DNA of 64,000 nt from Natronococcus occultus SP4 (GTDB lineage: Archaea > Halobacteriota > Halobacteria > Halobacteriales > Natrialbaceae): contig NC_019974.1 of NCBI RefSeq assembly GCF_000328685.1, forward strand, positions 797,001-861,000. Reading direction: 5' to 3'. Of this stretch, positions 52,403-61,054 are shown in pieces. Every line of letters begins with the position of its first letter. Within the stretch, counting starts at the first letter, position 1. The position numbers and the translations under genes are program-made. The notes under the pieces are model-generated. The model saw only the letters and a program-made list of their open reading frames with translations. It was not told the origin of the DNA and did not search any database.

Positions 52403-52523
52403 CGACGGCCATCGGCGGAGCGAGCGAATAAATCCGGCGATCGTTCGACCGGAAGCTTCACTCATGGGAGCCGACGTTTTCGAATACAAAAGTTATTTTC
52501 CGCCCGGAGCAAAACTATACCGT

Positions 52524-52952
52524 ATGAGCACCCAAGCGACGGAAGACCGCATCCTTGCGGTCCTCGAGGAGGACGCACAGGCGTCCTACGCCGAGATCGC
52601 CGAGCGGGCCGACGTCTCGAAGCCGACGGTTCGCAAGTACATCAACCAGCTCGAGGAGGAGGGGGTCATCGTGGGCTACTCGGCCGACGTCGACCCGAAG
52701 AAGCTCTCCAGCCAGACGATCGCGTTGGTCGGGCTCGACGTGGCCAGCGAACGCTACGTCGAGGCGACGAAGACGATCAAGGAACTCGAGGAAGTCGAGG
52801 CCCTCTACAGCTCCAGCGGCGACCACATGCTGATGGCCGAGGTCCGCGCCGAGGACGGCGACGCGCTCGGCGAGATCATCTCCGAGGAGCTGCTCGAGAT
52901 CGAGGGCGTCACGGCCGCCCACCCCTCGTTCCTCCAGGAACGGCTCAAGTAA
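52524..52952 (+). CDS. lrpA1: Lrp/AsnC-family transcriptional regulator
   Basis: A 142-aa regulator. The HTH is ASYAEIAERADVSKPTVRKY. The RAM/ligand-binding domain follows from GYSADVDPKKLSSQTIALVG to VEALYSSSGDHMLMAEVRAE. Members sense amino acids or related ligands and control amino-acid and 2-oxoacid metabolism. Its location near korAB suggests it may control that operon. The gene symbol is tentative. An AT-rich TATA-like stretch lies about 30 bp upstream. Confidence 0.85.
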   Translation: MSTQATEDRILAVLEEDAQASYAEIAERADVSKPTVRKYINQLEEEGVIVGYSADVDPKKLSSQTIALVGLDVASERYVEATKTIKELEEVEALYSSSGDHMLMAEVRAEDGDALGEIISEELLEIEGVTAAHPSFLQERLK

Positions 52953-53062
52953 CGGCCTCGAGTGCACCGTCGGCTCCGTCGCTTTTCGCCGTTCGCCCTG
53001 CTACGTTCTCCCGACTCACCCGGTCCGTCGGATCAATATGCGCTCGGCGCGTAGCTGCCGCC

Positions 53063-53722
53063 GTGACCGAGACGATACTGCTGGATATGGACGGCGTCGT
53101 CCTCGAGGGACCGGGGACGCCGCAGTCGGTCTACGACCGCGCGGCCGACACGGCTGCGGCCGAGCTCGGGCTTGAGCCGACGGACCGACAGCGTGCTGAT
53201 CTCCGCGCCCACGGCTACGAGACCGTCGAGTCCGCCTGTTGCGCTCTCGGCGCGGATCCCCGGGAGTTCTGGCGGCGAAAGGAGGCCGCGGCCTCCCGGC
53301 TCGCAGCCGATCGAATCCGTTCGGGCGAGCGGGCCCGCTACGAGGACGTCGCGGCCCTGGAGTCGCTCGCCGAACGGGCGACGCTCGCGCTCGTCAGCAA
53401 CAACCGCCACGAGACCGTCCGGTTCGTCGCCGACCACCTTCCGGTGCCGTTCGCGGCCGCCAGAGGACGGGATCCCACGCCCGAAGGGTTCTGTCGTCGC
53501 AAACCCGACCCCCATCTCCTCCGGGAGACCCTCGACGAGCTGGGGATCGAGGCGGGGCTCTACGTCGGCGACCGCGAGACCGACGTCCTCGCCGCCGAGG
53601 AGGTGGGCCTCGAGGCCGCCTACCTCAGACGCCCCCACAACGCCGACGTACCGCTGCCCGAGGACGCGGCCTACGAGATCGAGTCCCTCGGGGAGCTGGG
53701 CAACGTCCTCGAGAAGCGGTAA
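53063..53722 (+). CDS. HAD-superfamily hydrolase
   Basis: A 219-aa protein (GTG start) with motif I LLDMDGVVLEG, motif II LVSNNR, motif III Lys in CRRKPDPHLL and motif IV VGDRETDVLAAEEVG. It is a phosphatase of the phosphoglycolate/beta-phosphoglucomutase-like class. The substrate is unknown. It is a free-standing gene between lrp and the SRPBCC protein. Confidence 0.88.
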   Translation: MTETILLDMDGVVLEGPGTPQSVYDRAADTAAAELGLEPTDRQRADLRAHGYETVESACCALGADPREFWRRKEAAASRLAADRIRSGERARYEDVAALESLAERATLALVSNNRHETVRFVADHLPVPFAAARGRDPTPEGFCRRKPDPHLLRETLDELGIEAGLYVGDRETDVLAAEEVGLEAAYLRRPHNADVPLPEDAAYEIESLGELGNVLEKR

Positions 53723-53772
53723 GCAGCGGCCGATAGGCGCGCGCTTTTCCCCTCGACGCCCCTACCGAGGGC

Positions 53773-54252
53773 ATGGCCACCTACGAGCGCGAGACGCGCG
53801 TCGACGCGCCGCTCGAGGACGTCTGGCAGTTCTACTCGCGAGTGTCGGGGCTCGAGGCGGTGACGCCGGGCTGGATGGGACTGACCGTCGACTCGGTCGT
53901 CGGTCCCGACGGGGAGCCGGAGCCGGGCGTCCTCGAGGCCGGCTCGCGGGTCACGCTGTCGACCCGCCCGTTCGGCGTCGGACCGCGCCAGCAGTGGACG
54001 TCGGTGATCACCGAGCGCGAACGGGCCGACGGGACGGCCTACTTCCGCGACGAGATGGTCGACGGCCCGTTCGAGCGGTGGGTCCACACCCACGCCTTCT
54101 ACGGCGACGGCGACGAGACGCTCCTGCGGGACCGCGTCGAGTACGAGCTCCCGCTGGGTCCGCTCGGCAGGGCGGCGACGCCGTTCTCGCGGGTCGGCTT
54201 CGAGACGATGTTCCGGGCTCGTCACCGGCTGACGAGGGACGAACTCGAGTAG
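53773..54252 (+). CDS. SRPBCC-fold protein
   Basis: A 159-aa protein with the START/SRPBCC pattern: YERETRVDAPLEDVWQFYSR at the N-terminus, FRDEMVDGPFERWVHTHAF in the middle and a long C-terminal helix ending RARHRLTRDELE. Such proteins bind hydrophobic ligands or act as cyclases. No specific ligand is predictable. Confidence 0.82.
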   Translation: MATYERETRVDAPLEDVWQFYSRVSGLEAVTPGWMGLTVDSVVGPDGEPEPGVLEAGSRVTLSTRPFGVGPRQQWTSVITERERADGTAYFRDEMVDGPFERWVHTHAFYGDGDETLLRDRVEYELPLGPLGRAATPFSRVGFETMFRARHRLTRDELE

Positions 54253-54306
54253 CCGATCGACGGACGAACCACGCCTGTTTTGATCGCGGCGTCGCTACCC
54301 TGCTCT

Positions 54307-54930
54307 ATGAGTTCGCACGATCGCCGACCGGTCGCTCGCCGACGGCTACTGGGCGTCCTCGGCGCGGGCGTTTGCGTCGGCACCGCGGGGTGTCTGGACG
54401 ATGACGACGGTGACGACGATGGCGACGGGGACGGGGACGAGGACGCGGACGACGGCGAACACCCGAACGCGCCCCACATCGAGGAGTCGGGCGACAACCC
54501 CCTCGAGTTCCAGCAGAGCCAGAGCTGTGTCGTCTGTGCGATGACGCCGACGGACTACCCCGACTGGCACAGCCAGCTCGCCCACGAGAACGACGAGCGG
54601 GCGATCTTCTGTTCCTCGGGCTGTATGACCGCCTACCTCGCCGACGTCCCGGTCGACTCGGAGATCGTCGGCGCCTGGACGGTCGACTACGAGACCGGCG
54701 ACTTGATCGACGCCACGGAGGCCCACTTCGTGATCGTCACCGACGAAGACGGCGTCGACGACGAGGTGATGGGGCTGAACCCCCGCGCGTTCGCCGACGA
54801 GGACGACGCCCTGGACTACCTCGAGGAGTGGGACGCCGAGGAGCTCACGGCGGACGACGTGGTCGGCTTCGGCGAGATCGACGCCGACGTCGCCTCGATC
54901 TACCGGGACGGGCGGTTTCCGGAGAGTTGA
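54307..54930 (+). CDS. NosL-like exported lipoprotein
   Basis: A 207-aa protein. The Tat signal RRPVARRRLLGVLGAGVCVG leads to TAGCLDD (lipobox Cys), followed by an Asp/Gly-rich linker. The NosL-type core has SCVVCAM, PDWHSQLAH and IFCSSGCMTAYL. NosL binds Cu(I) and helps load nitrous-oxide reductase, but no nos genes are in view. Here it may be a general copper-handling lipoprotein. The start was chosen to keep the signal peptide compact. Confidence 0.82.
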   Translation: MSSHDRRPVARRRLLGVLGAGVCVGTAGCLDDDDGDDDGDGDGDEDADDGEHPNAPHIEESGDNPLEFQQSQSCVVCAMTPTDYPDWHSQLAHENDERAIFCSSGCMTAYLADVPVDSEIVGAWTVDYETGDLIDATEAHFVIVTDEDGVDDEVMGLNPRAFADEDDALDYLEEWDAEELTADDVVGFGEIDADVASIYRDGRFPES

Positions 54931-55071
54931 GCCAGTTCGAGCCCCGCAGACGGCGAGCACGAACCGCGCCGCGAGGACGGTCGGGATCGGTGCCGACTTC
55001 GAGGATCCGACAGCGGCCCCGCTGAACGGGCACCGGAAGGCGTTTGTGCCGCTCACGTATTGTGACACGAC

Positions 55072-55977
55072 GTGAACGGGTACGGGTCCGATCTCGAGGT
55101 GACGCCGCTTGGCGCCCTCGCCTTCGCGATCTTCGCTGCGAGCACGAGCGCCATCCTGGTGCGCTGGAGCGGTGCCCCCAGCTCGGTCGCCGCCTTCTAC
55201 CGGGTCCTGTTTACGACGGCGATCGTCGCGCCGATCGCTCTGGTGTGGTACCGCGAGGAGTTCGCCCGCCTCTCGCGGCGGGATCTGGGGTTTGCGATCG
55301 TCGCCGGCGTCGCGCTCGCGGTCCACTTCGCGGCCTGGTTCGAGAGCCTGAATCACACGAGCGTCGCCGCCAGCGTGACGCTGGTCCAGACCCAACCCAT
55401 CTTCGTCGCCCTCGGTGCAGCGCTGGTGCTGGGCGAGCGCGTCAACCGCGAGACCGTCGTCGGCATCGTCGTTGCCCTGCTCGGGGCGACCGCGATGTCG
55501 CTTGGCGACGCCGGCGAGGCGCCGATCTCGGACGCGACCATGTACGGCAACGCGCTGGCCGTGCTCGGGGCCGTCACCGTCGCGGGCTACGTCCTCGCGG
55601 GGCGGTCGATCCGGCAACGCGTCTCGCTGTTTCCGTACGTGACCGTCGTCTACGCGGCCTGCTCGCTGACGCTCGCGCTCCTCGTGGGCGCGCAGGGCCA
55701 CGCGTACCTCGCGTACCCCCCACGGGAGTGGCTGCTCTTTCTCGGGATGGCGATCGGTCCCGGCATCTTCGGGCACACGATCGTCAACTGGGCGCTGAAA
55801 CACCTCGAGTCGGTCGTCGTCAGCGTCACCTGGCTGGGCGAACCGATCGGCGCGACGCTGCTGGCGCTGGTCTTGCTCGCGGAGGTCCCCGACGCGATCA
55901 CGGTCGGCGGCGGGCTCGTCGTCCTCGCGGGCATCTACGTGACGACGATCGAACGGGAACGGCGCCGGAGCTCGTAG
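55072..55977 (+). CDS. EamA/DMT-family transporter
   Basis: A 301-aa membrane protein with ten TM helices (GTG start). EamA repeat 1 contains TSVAASVTLVQTQPIFVALG and repeat 2 ends with VSVTWLGEPIGATLLALVLL. It exports or imports unknown metabolites. Unlike the EamA gene in element 1 it has normal chromosomal GC content and is only distantly similar. It converges with the small winged-helix gene. Confidence 0.88.
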   Translation: MNGYGSDLEVTPLGALAFAIFAASTSAILVRWSGAPSSVAAFYRVLFTTAIVAPIALVWYREEFARLSRRDLGFAIVAGVALAVHFAAWFESLNHTSVAASVTLVQTQPIFVALGAALVLGERVNRETVVGIVVALLGATAMSLGDAGEAPISDATMYGNALAVLGAVTVAGYVLAGRSIRQRVSLFPYVTVVYAACSLTLALLVGAQGHAYLAYPPREWLLFLGMAIGPGIFGHTIVNWALKHLESVVVSVTWLGEPIGATLLALVLLAEVPDAITVGGGLVVLAGIYVTTIERERRRSS

Positions 55978-55978
55978 C

Positions 55979-56194
55979 TCACTCCGAGAGCGTCTCGAGG
56001 TAGGCTCTGCCGTCGTCGGTGATCACGTAGACGCCGCCCGAGATCTGCCGGACGTGACCCTCGGACTGGAGCTCGTAGCAGCGTTCGGTGATCGTCACGG
56101 GGTGGGTCTCGAACTCGTCTGCTAGCGTCACCATCTCGGCCGGTCCCCGCTCGGCAAGCGTAGCTAACAGCGCTTGATCCGAGCAACCTTGCAT
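55979..56194 (-). CDS. Small winged-helix regulator (PhiH1-repressor-like)
   Basis: A 71-aa protein: MQGCSDQALLATLAERGPAE, VTLADEFETHPVTITERCYE as the HTH and HVRQISGGVYVITDDGRAYL as the wing. It starts at the ATG at 56194. An upstream TTG is possible. It is a single-domain DNA-binding protein. The target is probably its own promoter or the adjacent genes. Confidence 0.72.
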   Translation of the reverse strand: MQGCSDQALLATLAERGPAEMVTLADEFETHPVTITERCYELQSEGHVRQISGGVYVITDDGRAYLETLSE

Positions 56195-56305
56195 GTGTGC
56201 TATTACCTCACACAGCAATAAGGAATATAAGGATTTCGACGCGGACGGCGATCGCTCGCGCCGCCACGGGCGGCAGCCGTTCTCCGAAGCGAATCTGATC
56301 GGTAG

Positions 56306-56324
56306 CTAGCTCCTCCCGAGCTAG
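56306..56324. promoter_or_regulatory. Inverted repeat upstream of the winged-helix gene
   Basis: CTAGCTC-ctccc-GAGCTAG is a perfect 7-bp inverted repeat in the region between the regulator (56194) and the short frame at 56367. It is a candidate operator. Otherwise 56195-56587 is mostly non-coding. Confidence 0.35.
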
Positions 56325-56366
56325 GTTATCGTCGTCGCCGTCGTAGCTCGTATCGGTGAGTCAGCG

Positions 56367-56474
56367 ATGGCCACGAGAGAAGAAACAACGAGAGAGCGCG
56401 TCGAGCCTACCTCGCCGCTGCTGGACGTCATCACGAACGAGGTGCCGGTCGTCACCCGACTCGAAATCGAGTGA
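56367..56474 (+). CDS. Possible 35-aa protein
   Basis: A short frame with MATREETTRERVEPTSPLLD and ending VVTRLEIE. Its composition is plausible for a haloarchaeal small protein, but there is no other support. Confidence 0.3.
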   Translation: MATREETTRERVEPTSPLLDVITNEVPVVTRLEIE

Positions 56475-56587
56475 GACACCGTCTTTCGGAACGACCTTTT
56501 TCGACGGCCCTACCCCGGTAACGTCGCCGTCACCGCGTGACACCACCGTGAGGGAAGCGTCTCAAGGACCGAGCTCGTAGCGGCGGT

Positions 56588-57574
56588 ATGGCACCCGAAA
56601 CCCCCGGCCTCCACCACGTGACCGCGATCGCGGGCGATCCGCAGCGCAACGCCGACTTCTACGTCGGTACGCTGGGACTGCGCCTCGTCAAGCGGACCGT
56701 CAACCACGACGATCCCGGCACCTACCACCTCTACTTTGGCGACGGGGAGGGGACGCCCGGGACGAACGTCACCTTCTTTCCGTGGACCGACGAGGGCCGT
56801 CCCGGGCAGTTCGGCGCGGGTCAGACGAAGACGACCGCCTACCGCGTGCCGTCGGCGTCGGTCGACTACTGGCGCGATCGCCTCGAGTCGCGGGGCGTCG
56901 CGGTCGACGTCGCGGAGCGGTTCGGCGAGACGGTCCTCCGGTTCGAGGACCCGGACGGGATCGAGTTCGAGCTCGTCGCCACAAGCGAGGCGCATTCGGT
57001 CTCGGACAGCGCGAGCGGCGGCTCGAACGCGACGCCGTGGACCGACGGCCCGGTCCCGACCGACCACCAGCTCCGGGGCTTTCACGGCGTGACCCTCGCG
57101 GTCGACTCGATGGCGCCGACCGCGGCCGTGCTGACCGACGTGCTGGGGTACGAGCTCGCGGACGAGGCCGAGGGCCGACGGCGCTATCGGAGCGCGGCGG
57201 GCGGTCCGGGATCGATCGTCGACCTCGTCGAGACCGACGCCGGACGCGGTCGGATGGGCGTCGGCACGGTCCACCACGTCGCGTTTTCGGTCGCCGACGT
57301 CGAGGAACAGGCGGCGTGGCGCGAGGCCTTCGCCGACCACGGGCTCTCGCCGACCGAGGTGATCGACCGGAAGTACTTCCGCTCGATCTACGTCCGCGAG
57401 CCCGGCGGCGTCCTCGTCGAGATGGCGACGACGGGCCCCGGGTTCGCCGTCGACGAGGACGCCGCGGAACTCGGCTCCGAGCTCGTTCTCCCCGACCACC
57501 TCGAGGACGAGCGCGAGCGGATCGAGGCCCAGCTGCCGCCGTTTGACGGGCCGACCGTCGACGCGGACGACTGA
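56588..57574 (+). CDS. VOC ring-cleaving dioxygenase family protein
   Basis: A 328-aa protein of the MhqO-type extradiol dioxygenase-like family. It has two VOC halves, GLHHVTAIAGDPQRNADFYV and LRGFHGVTLAVDSMAPTAAV. The metal ligands are in HHVTA (His), TVHHVAFS (His) and GVLVEMAT (Glu). It probably acts on quinones or hydroquinones. The start is MAPETPGLHH. Possibly co-transcribed with the iron alcohol dehydrogenase 73 bp downstream, a maleylacetate-reductase-like partner in aromatic degradation. Confidence 0.86.
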   Translation: MAPETPGLHHVTAIAGDPQRNADFYVGTLGLRLVKRTVNHDDPGTYHLYFGDGEGTPGTNVTFFPWTDEGRPGQFGAGQTKTTAYRVPSASVDYWRDRLESRGVAVDVAERFGETVLRFEDPDGIEFELVATSEAHSVSDSASGGSNATPWTDGPVPTDHQLRGFHGVTLAVDSMAPTAAVLTDVLGYELADEAEGRRRYRSAAGGPGSIVDLVETDAGRGRMGVGTVHHVAFSVADVEEQAAWREAFADHGLSPTEVIDRKYFRSIYVREPGGVLVEMATTGPGFAVDEDAAELGSELVLPDHLEDERERIEAQLPPFDGPTVDADD

Positions 57575-57647
57575 GCCGGGCCGCACCGCGACCGGGCCGG
57601 CTGACGCCGCTGGTCCTTTTTACTGCGATCCCGTCCTACGGGGAGCC

Positions 57648-58871
57648 ATGACCGCACCCGACGCGACGACGCGCGATCCGGCCTTCCGGTTCGAGTACCA
57701 CCCCGCGACGATCAGGTTCGGCGCGGGCTGTGTTGACGATCTCGCGGACGAACTCGAGCGACGCGGCCTCGAGCGCGCGCTGGTGGTCTGTGGCTCCACT
57801 GTCGGGAGCACGCCCGACGTGATCGACCCAGTCCGCGAGGGGCTGGGCGATCGGCTGGCTGGCGTCTTCGACGAGACGACGCCCGACAAGCGCCTCGGGA
57901 CCGCCTTCGACGGGCTCGATCGCCTCGAGGACGCCGGCGCCGACGCCATCGTCGCCCTCGGAGGCGGGAGCAGCCTCGACGTCGCGAAGACGATCGCCGT
58001 CCTCGCGGGGAGCGACCGCCCGCGCGATCGGATCGCCGAGGAGTTCGCCCAGACGGGGACGATCGACGTCCCCGACGATCCGACACCGATCGTCGCGATC
58101 CCGACGACGCTGGCCGGCGCCGACCTCTCGACGGGCGCCGGGATCACCGCCGCGCCCGACTCGGGGCTGGTCGACGAGGAGCTCGGCGGCGGGATCTCCG
58201 ACCCCGGGCTGATGCCGACCGCGGCCGTCTACGACCCCGAACTGGTCGCAACGACGCCGGACTCGATCCTCGCGGGCTCGGCCATGAACGGGTTCGACAA
58301 GGGTCTCGAAACGATCTACGCGGCCGACGCGACCCCGGTGACCGACGCGACGGCCAGGCACGGCCTCGAGAAACTCGAGGACGGACTTGAGGCGTTCGGG
58401 CAGGGCGAGCGCGACCGCGAGGTCTACGAGACGCTGCTCGAAGGACTCGTCCTCGTCCAGTACGGGATCTCCCGTCCCGACGGAACGACGCTGTCGGTCG
58501 TCCACGCCTTCGGCCACGGGCTGCGGGACGCCTACGACCTCCAGCAGGGGGTCGCCCACGCCGTCGTCGTCCCTTACGTCCTCCGCTACCTCTTCGAGCA
58601 CGAGGACGTCGACGCGCGGGCCGGGCTGCTCGCGAACGCGCTGGGGGTCGGCGAGGCCGCGGACCACGGCGCCGCGGTCGTCGACCGGGTCGCGACACTG
58701 CGCGACGAGCTCGGCCTCCCCGCCCGCCTGCGGGACCTCGAGCCCGTCACGGACGACGACTTCGCCGCCGTCGCGGAGGCGATCCTCGCCGACGGCTTCA
58801 TGGCCAACGCGCCGCCGGGACTGGACCCGACCGCCGAGGAGATCGAGGACGTCCTCGAGAAGGCCTGGTAG
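57648..58871 (+). CDS. Iron-containing alcohol dehydrogenase / maleylacetate reductase-like protein
   Basis: A 407-aa protein. The NAD(P)-binding motif is ALGGGSSLDVAK (about residue 105). Metal ligands are the Asp in NGFDKGLE and the histidines in VVHAFGHGLRDAYDLQQGVA followed by HAVVVPY. It reduces or oxidises an alcohol/aldehyde or a dienelactone-derived keto acid. The preceding ring-cleavage dioxygenase makes a maleylacetate-type reaction plausible, but this is inferred from context. ATG at 57648 fits the family start. Confidence 0.86.
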   Translation: MTAPDATTRDPAFRFEYHPATIRFGAGCVDDLADELERRGLERALVVCGSTVGSTPDVIDPVREGLGDRLAGVFDETTPDKRLGTAFDGLDRLEDAGADAIVALGGGSSLDVAKTIAVLAGSDRPRDRIAEEFAQTGTIDVPDDPTPIVAIPTTLAGADLSTGAGITAAPDSGLVDEELGGGISDPGLMPTAAVYDPELVATTPDSILAGSAMNGFDKGLETIYAADATPVTDATARHGLEKLEDGLEAFGQGERDREVYETLLEGLVLVQYGISRPDGTTLSVVHAFGHGLRDAYDLQQGVAHAVVVPYVLRYLFEHEDVDARAGLLANALGVGEAADHGAAVVDRVATLRDELGLPARLRDLEPVTDDDFAAVAEAILADGFMANAPPGLDPTAEEIEDVLEKAW

Positions 58872-58999
58872 TTCGTCAGTAGCTGGGAGTACGCGTTCTC
58901 TGTTCGGGCGAGTCGGAATAGCTCGAACTGTTACGTAGAGCGTGCGTATGGAACGGAGCGGGTCGGAGAAGCGTACGCCGAGCGAAGCGAGGCGTTTCA

Positions 59000-59038
59000 C
59001 CGACGGCGAGCCTGACGGGCGAGCCGTCGGCCTTTTTT
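59000..59038 (+). terminator. Terminator hairpin
   Basis: The stem CCGACGGC/GCCGTCGG (59000-59007 and 59023-59030) with a 15-nt loop is followed by CCTTTTTT. It lies about 130 bp after the alcohol dehydrogenase stop. Confidence 0.6.
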
Positions 59039-59041
59039 CAT

Positions 59042-59110
59042 CGAACTTTTTTGCCGGGGGTTGAGGCTGACGCCGAAGGCGTCAGCCGATGCCCCCGGTA
59101 AAAAAGTTCG
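59042..59110. terminator. Long near-perfect inverted repeat (bidirectional terminator or cruciform)
   Basis: Two 33-nt arms (59042-59074 and 59078-59110) around a gaa loop pair in 28 of 33 positions. The mismatches are one G/T and one 4-nt internal bulge. Both outer arms carry six T or six A (cgaactttttt and aaaaaagttcg), so each strand ends in a U run. It lies between two convergent genes. Confidence 0.7.
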
Positions 59111-59163
59111 CTGTACGTAACGCGAGTTTCGTTCGAGAGTGCGAACTGTGCTACTATCTACTG

Positions 59164-59625
59164 CTATCGCTCGAGGTCGGCCGACGCGGGCGGTTCGACG
59201 CCCCGTCGTTGCGGTTCCATCCCGTCGTGGAGCGGCGAGACGAGCCTGAGCAGGGAGACGACGAGCACCGTTGTTCCGGCCGCGAGGACGAAGAGGACGG
59301 TCGGCGCAGCGAGGTGGACGACCTCGAGGACGGAGAGTCCGAACCCCCCGGTGGCAAGCGAGACGACGGTCCAGCCGCCGAGCTCGTCGGGGACGGCCGC
59401 GAGCAGCCACTCCCGGAAGAGGATCGCGTAGGCGAACCCGGCCCAGACGCCGACGGCGAGCGCGAGCCAGCTCTCGCCGGGCGCGAGCCCGCCCAGATCG
59501 CCGGCCGCGAACCAGGCGAACAGCGGCAGTCCGACGAGCAAGACGAGGAACTCGCCCACCCGTCCCGACGGGGTGATCCAGTCGCCGTCCTCGTCGCGGC
59601 ACCGGTCGAGCGGGGTCCGCGTCAT
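59164..59625 (-). CDS. Hypothetical four-TM membrane protein
   Basis: A 153-aa protein starting MTRTPLDRCRDEDGDWITPS, with four hydrophobic segments (VGEFLVLLVGLPLFAWFAAG, SWLALAVGVWAGFAYAILF, WTVVSLATGGFGLSVLEVV, TVLFVLAAGTTVLVVSLLRL). No family is recognised. It is divergent from the quinone oxidoreductase gene. Confidence 0.7.
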   Translation of the reverse strand: MTRTPLDRCRDEDGDWITPSGRVGEFLVLLVGLPLFAWFAAGDLGGLAPGESWLALAVGVWAGFAYAILFREWLLAAVPDELGGWTVVSLATGGFGLSVLEVVHLAAPTVLFVLAAGTTVLVVSLLRLVSPLHDGMEPQRRGVEPPASADLER

Positions 59626-59769
59626 CACTCGTCGGTTCGACGACGACCAGGTTGAATGTTTCCCGCACCGACACCTCTCTCGGCGACGGACCGCGAACCC
59701 CCTCGCATACCAGCACGCCTCTCCGGAAGCGCGGGATACTCCGGTCCGGAGCCCGTCCGTCGAAATACG

Positions 59770-60771
59770 ATGAGCGAGATGACCGCCCACGTGCTCGAGG
59801 AGTACGGCGATCCGGACAACTTCGCAGAGACGACCGTCGAGGTCCCCGATCCCGGCCCGGAGGAGATCCGCGTCGAGGTCGCCGCGACCAGCCTCAACCC
59901 GGTCGACTACAAGATCCGCCGGGGCGACCTCGCCGATATCGGTCCCGAGATGCCCGCCATCTTGCACTGTGACGTCTCGGGGGTCGTCGACGCCGTCGGC
60001 GAGGACGTCGAGGACTTCGAGGCGGGCGACGAGGTTTACGGGATGCCCGGCGGCGCGGGCCGCCAGGGCGCGCTCGCGGAGTACGTCGTCGGCCACGCGG
60101 GGACGTTCGCACACGCTCCCGAAGCGATTTCGCTCGAGGAGAGCGCGGCCCTGCCCGTCGTCGCGCTGACCGCCTGGGAGATGCTCGCCGACAAGACGAC
60201 CGTCGACATCGACGAGGAGGTGCTGGTCTACGGCGCCAGCGGCGGCGTCGGCCACATCGGGGTGCAAGTCGCGAAGTGGTTCGGCGGCGAGGTGACCGCG
60301 ACGGGCTCGAGCGACGCCAAGCTGGAGCTGGCGGCGGAGCTGGGCGCCGACGCGACCGTCGACTACACCGAAACAGACGTCGAGCGCTACGCCGCCGAGC
60401 ACGCCAGCGGCGACGGGTTCGACACCGTTTTCGACCCGATCGGCGACGACCACCTCGAAACGGCGTTCGAGGCGGTGCGGCCGTTCGGGACCGTCGTCAC
60501 GACCGAATCGAGCGCGGCCGGGGAGCTCGACCTCTCGCCGATGCACATGAACTCCCTCGAGCTCGGCGTCGTGCTGGTCATCCTCCCGGTGATACTCGGC
60601 GAGCGCCAGGAACGGATCGGCGAGGAGCTCGCCGACATCGCGGCGCTGGTCGACGACGGCGCGGTCGAACCGCATATCGACAAGCGGTTCGGGTTCGACG
60701 AGGTTGCCGACGCCCACCGCCTGGGCGAGGACGGCGACTTCGTCGGAAAGCTGCTGCTGGTCAACGAGTAG
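59770..60771 (+). CDS. NADPH:quinone oxidoreductase-like MDR protein
   Basis: A 333-aa medium-chain dehydrogenase/reductase. The NADPH-binding motif VYGASGGVGHIGVQVA is at about residue 157, and the substrate-domain segment is DYKIRRGDLADIGPEMPAI. No structural or catalytic zinc cysteines are seen, so it is of the quinone-reductase type, not an alcohol dehydrogenase. The start is MSEMTAHVLEEYG. It converges with the lipoyl-domain gene. Confidence 0.88.
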   Translation: MSEMTAHVLEEYGDPDNFAETTVEVPDPGPEEIRVEVAATSLNPVDYKIRRGDLADIGPEMPAILHCDVSGVVDAVGEDVEDFEAGDEVYGMPGGAGRQGALAEYVVGHAGTFAHAPEAISLEESAALPVVALTAWEMLADKTTVDIDEEVLVYGASGGVGHIGVQVAKWFGGEVTATGSSDAKLELAAELGADATVDYTETDVERYAAEHASGDGFDTVFDPIGDDHLETAFEAVRPFGTVVTTESSAAGELDLSPMHMNSLELGVVLVILPVILGERQERIGEELADIAALVDDGAVEPHIDKRFGFDEVADAHRLGEDGDFVGKLLLVNE

Positions 60772-60790
60772 GTCCCGTCGACCCCCGCTG

Positions 60791-61054
60791 TCAGCCGGGG
60801 GCGACGTAGGCGAGGACGTCTCCGGAGCTGATCTCGTCGTCCTCGTCGCGTTCGACCGCGACCAGCTCCCCATCGGCGGGGGCGGGCACGTCGACGCTGA
60901 CTTTCTCGACCTGGATCTCGCAGATCGCCTCGCCTTCCTCGACGTGTCGGCCCTCCCGGGTGAACCAGTTGACGACGACGCCTTCCTCCTCCTCGACGTC
61001 CTCGGGCCAGGCGTCGCTCGCGGCGACGGCGACGCGGTCGTCGGTCCCGCTCAT
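60791..61054 (-). CDS. Free-standing lipoyl/biotinyl-domain protein
   Basis: An 87-aa single-domain protein with the attachment motif EIQVEKVSVDVPAPADG, in which the Lys of VEKVS would carry lipoate. It lacks the subunit-binding and catalytic domains of a full E2. It overlaps the E1 beta gene by 4 bp and is the last gene of the second dehydrogenase operon. It could hand its acyl group to an E2 catalytic core encoded elsewhere. Confidence 0.85.
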   Translation of the reverse strand: MSGTDDRVAVAASDAWPEDVEEEEGVVVNWFTREGRHVEEGEAICEIQVEKVSVDVPAPADGELVAVERDEDDEISSGDVLAYVAPG

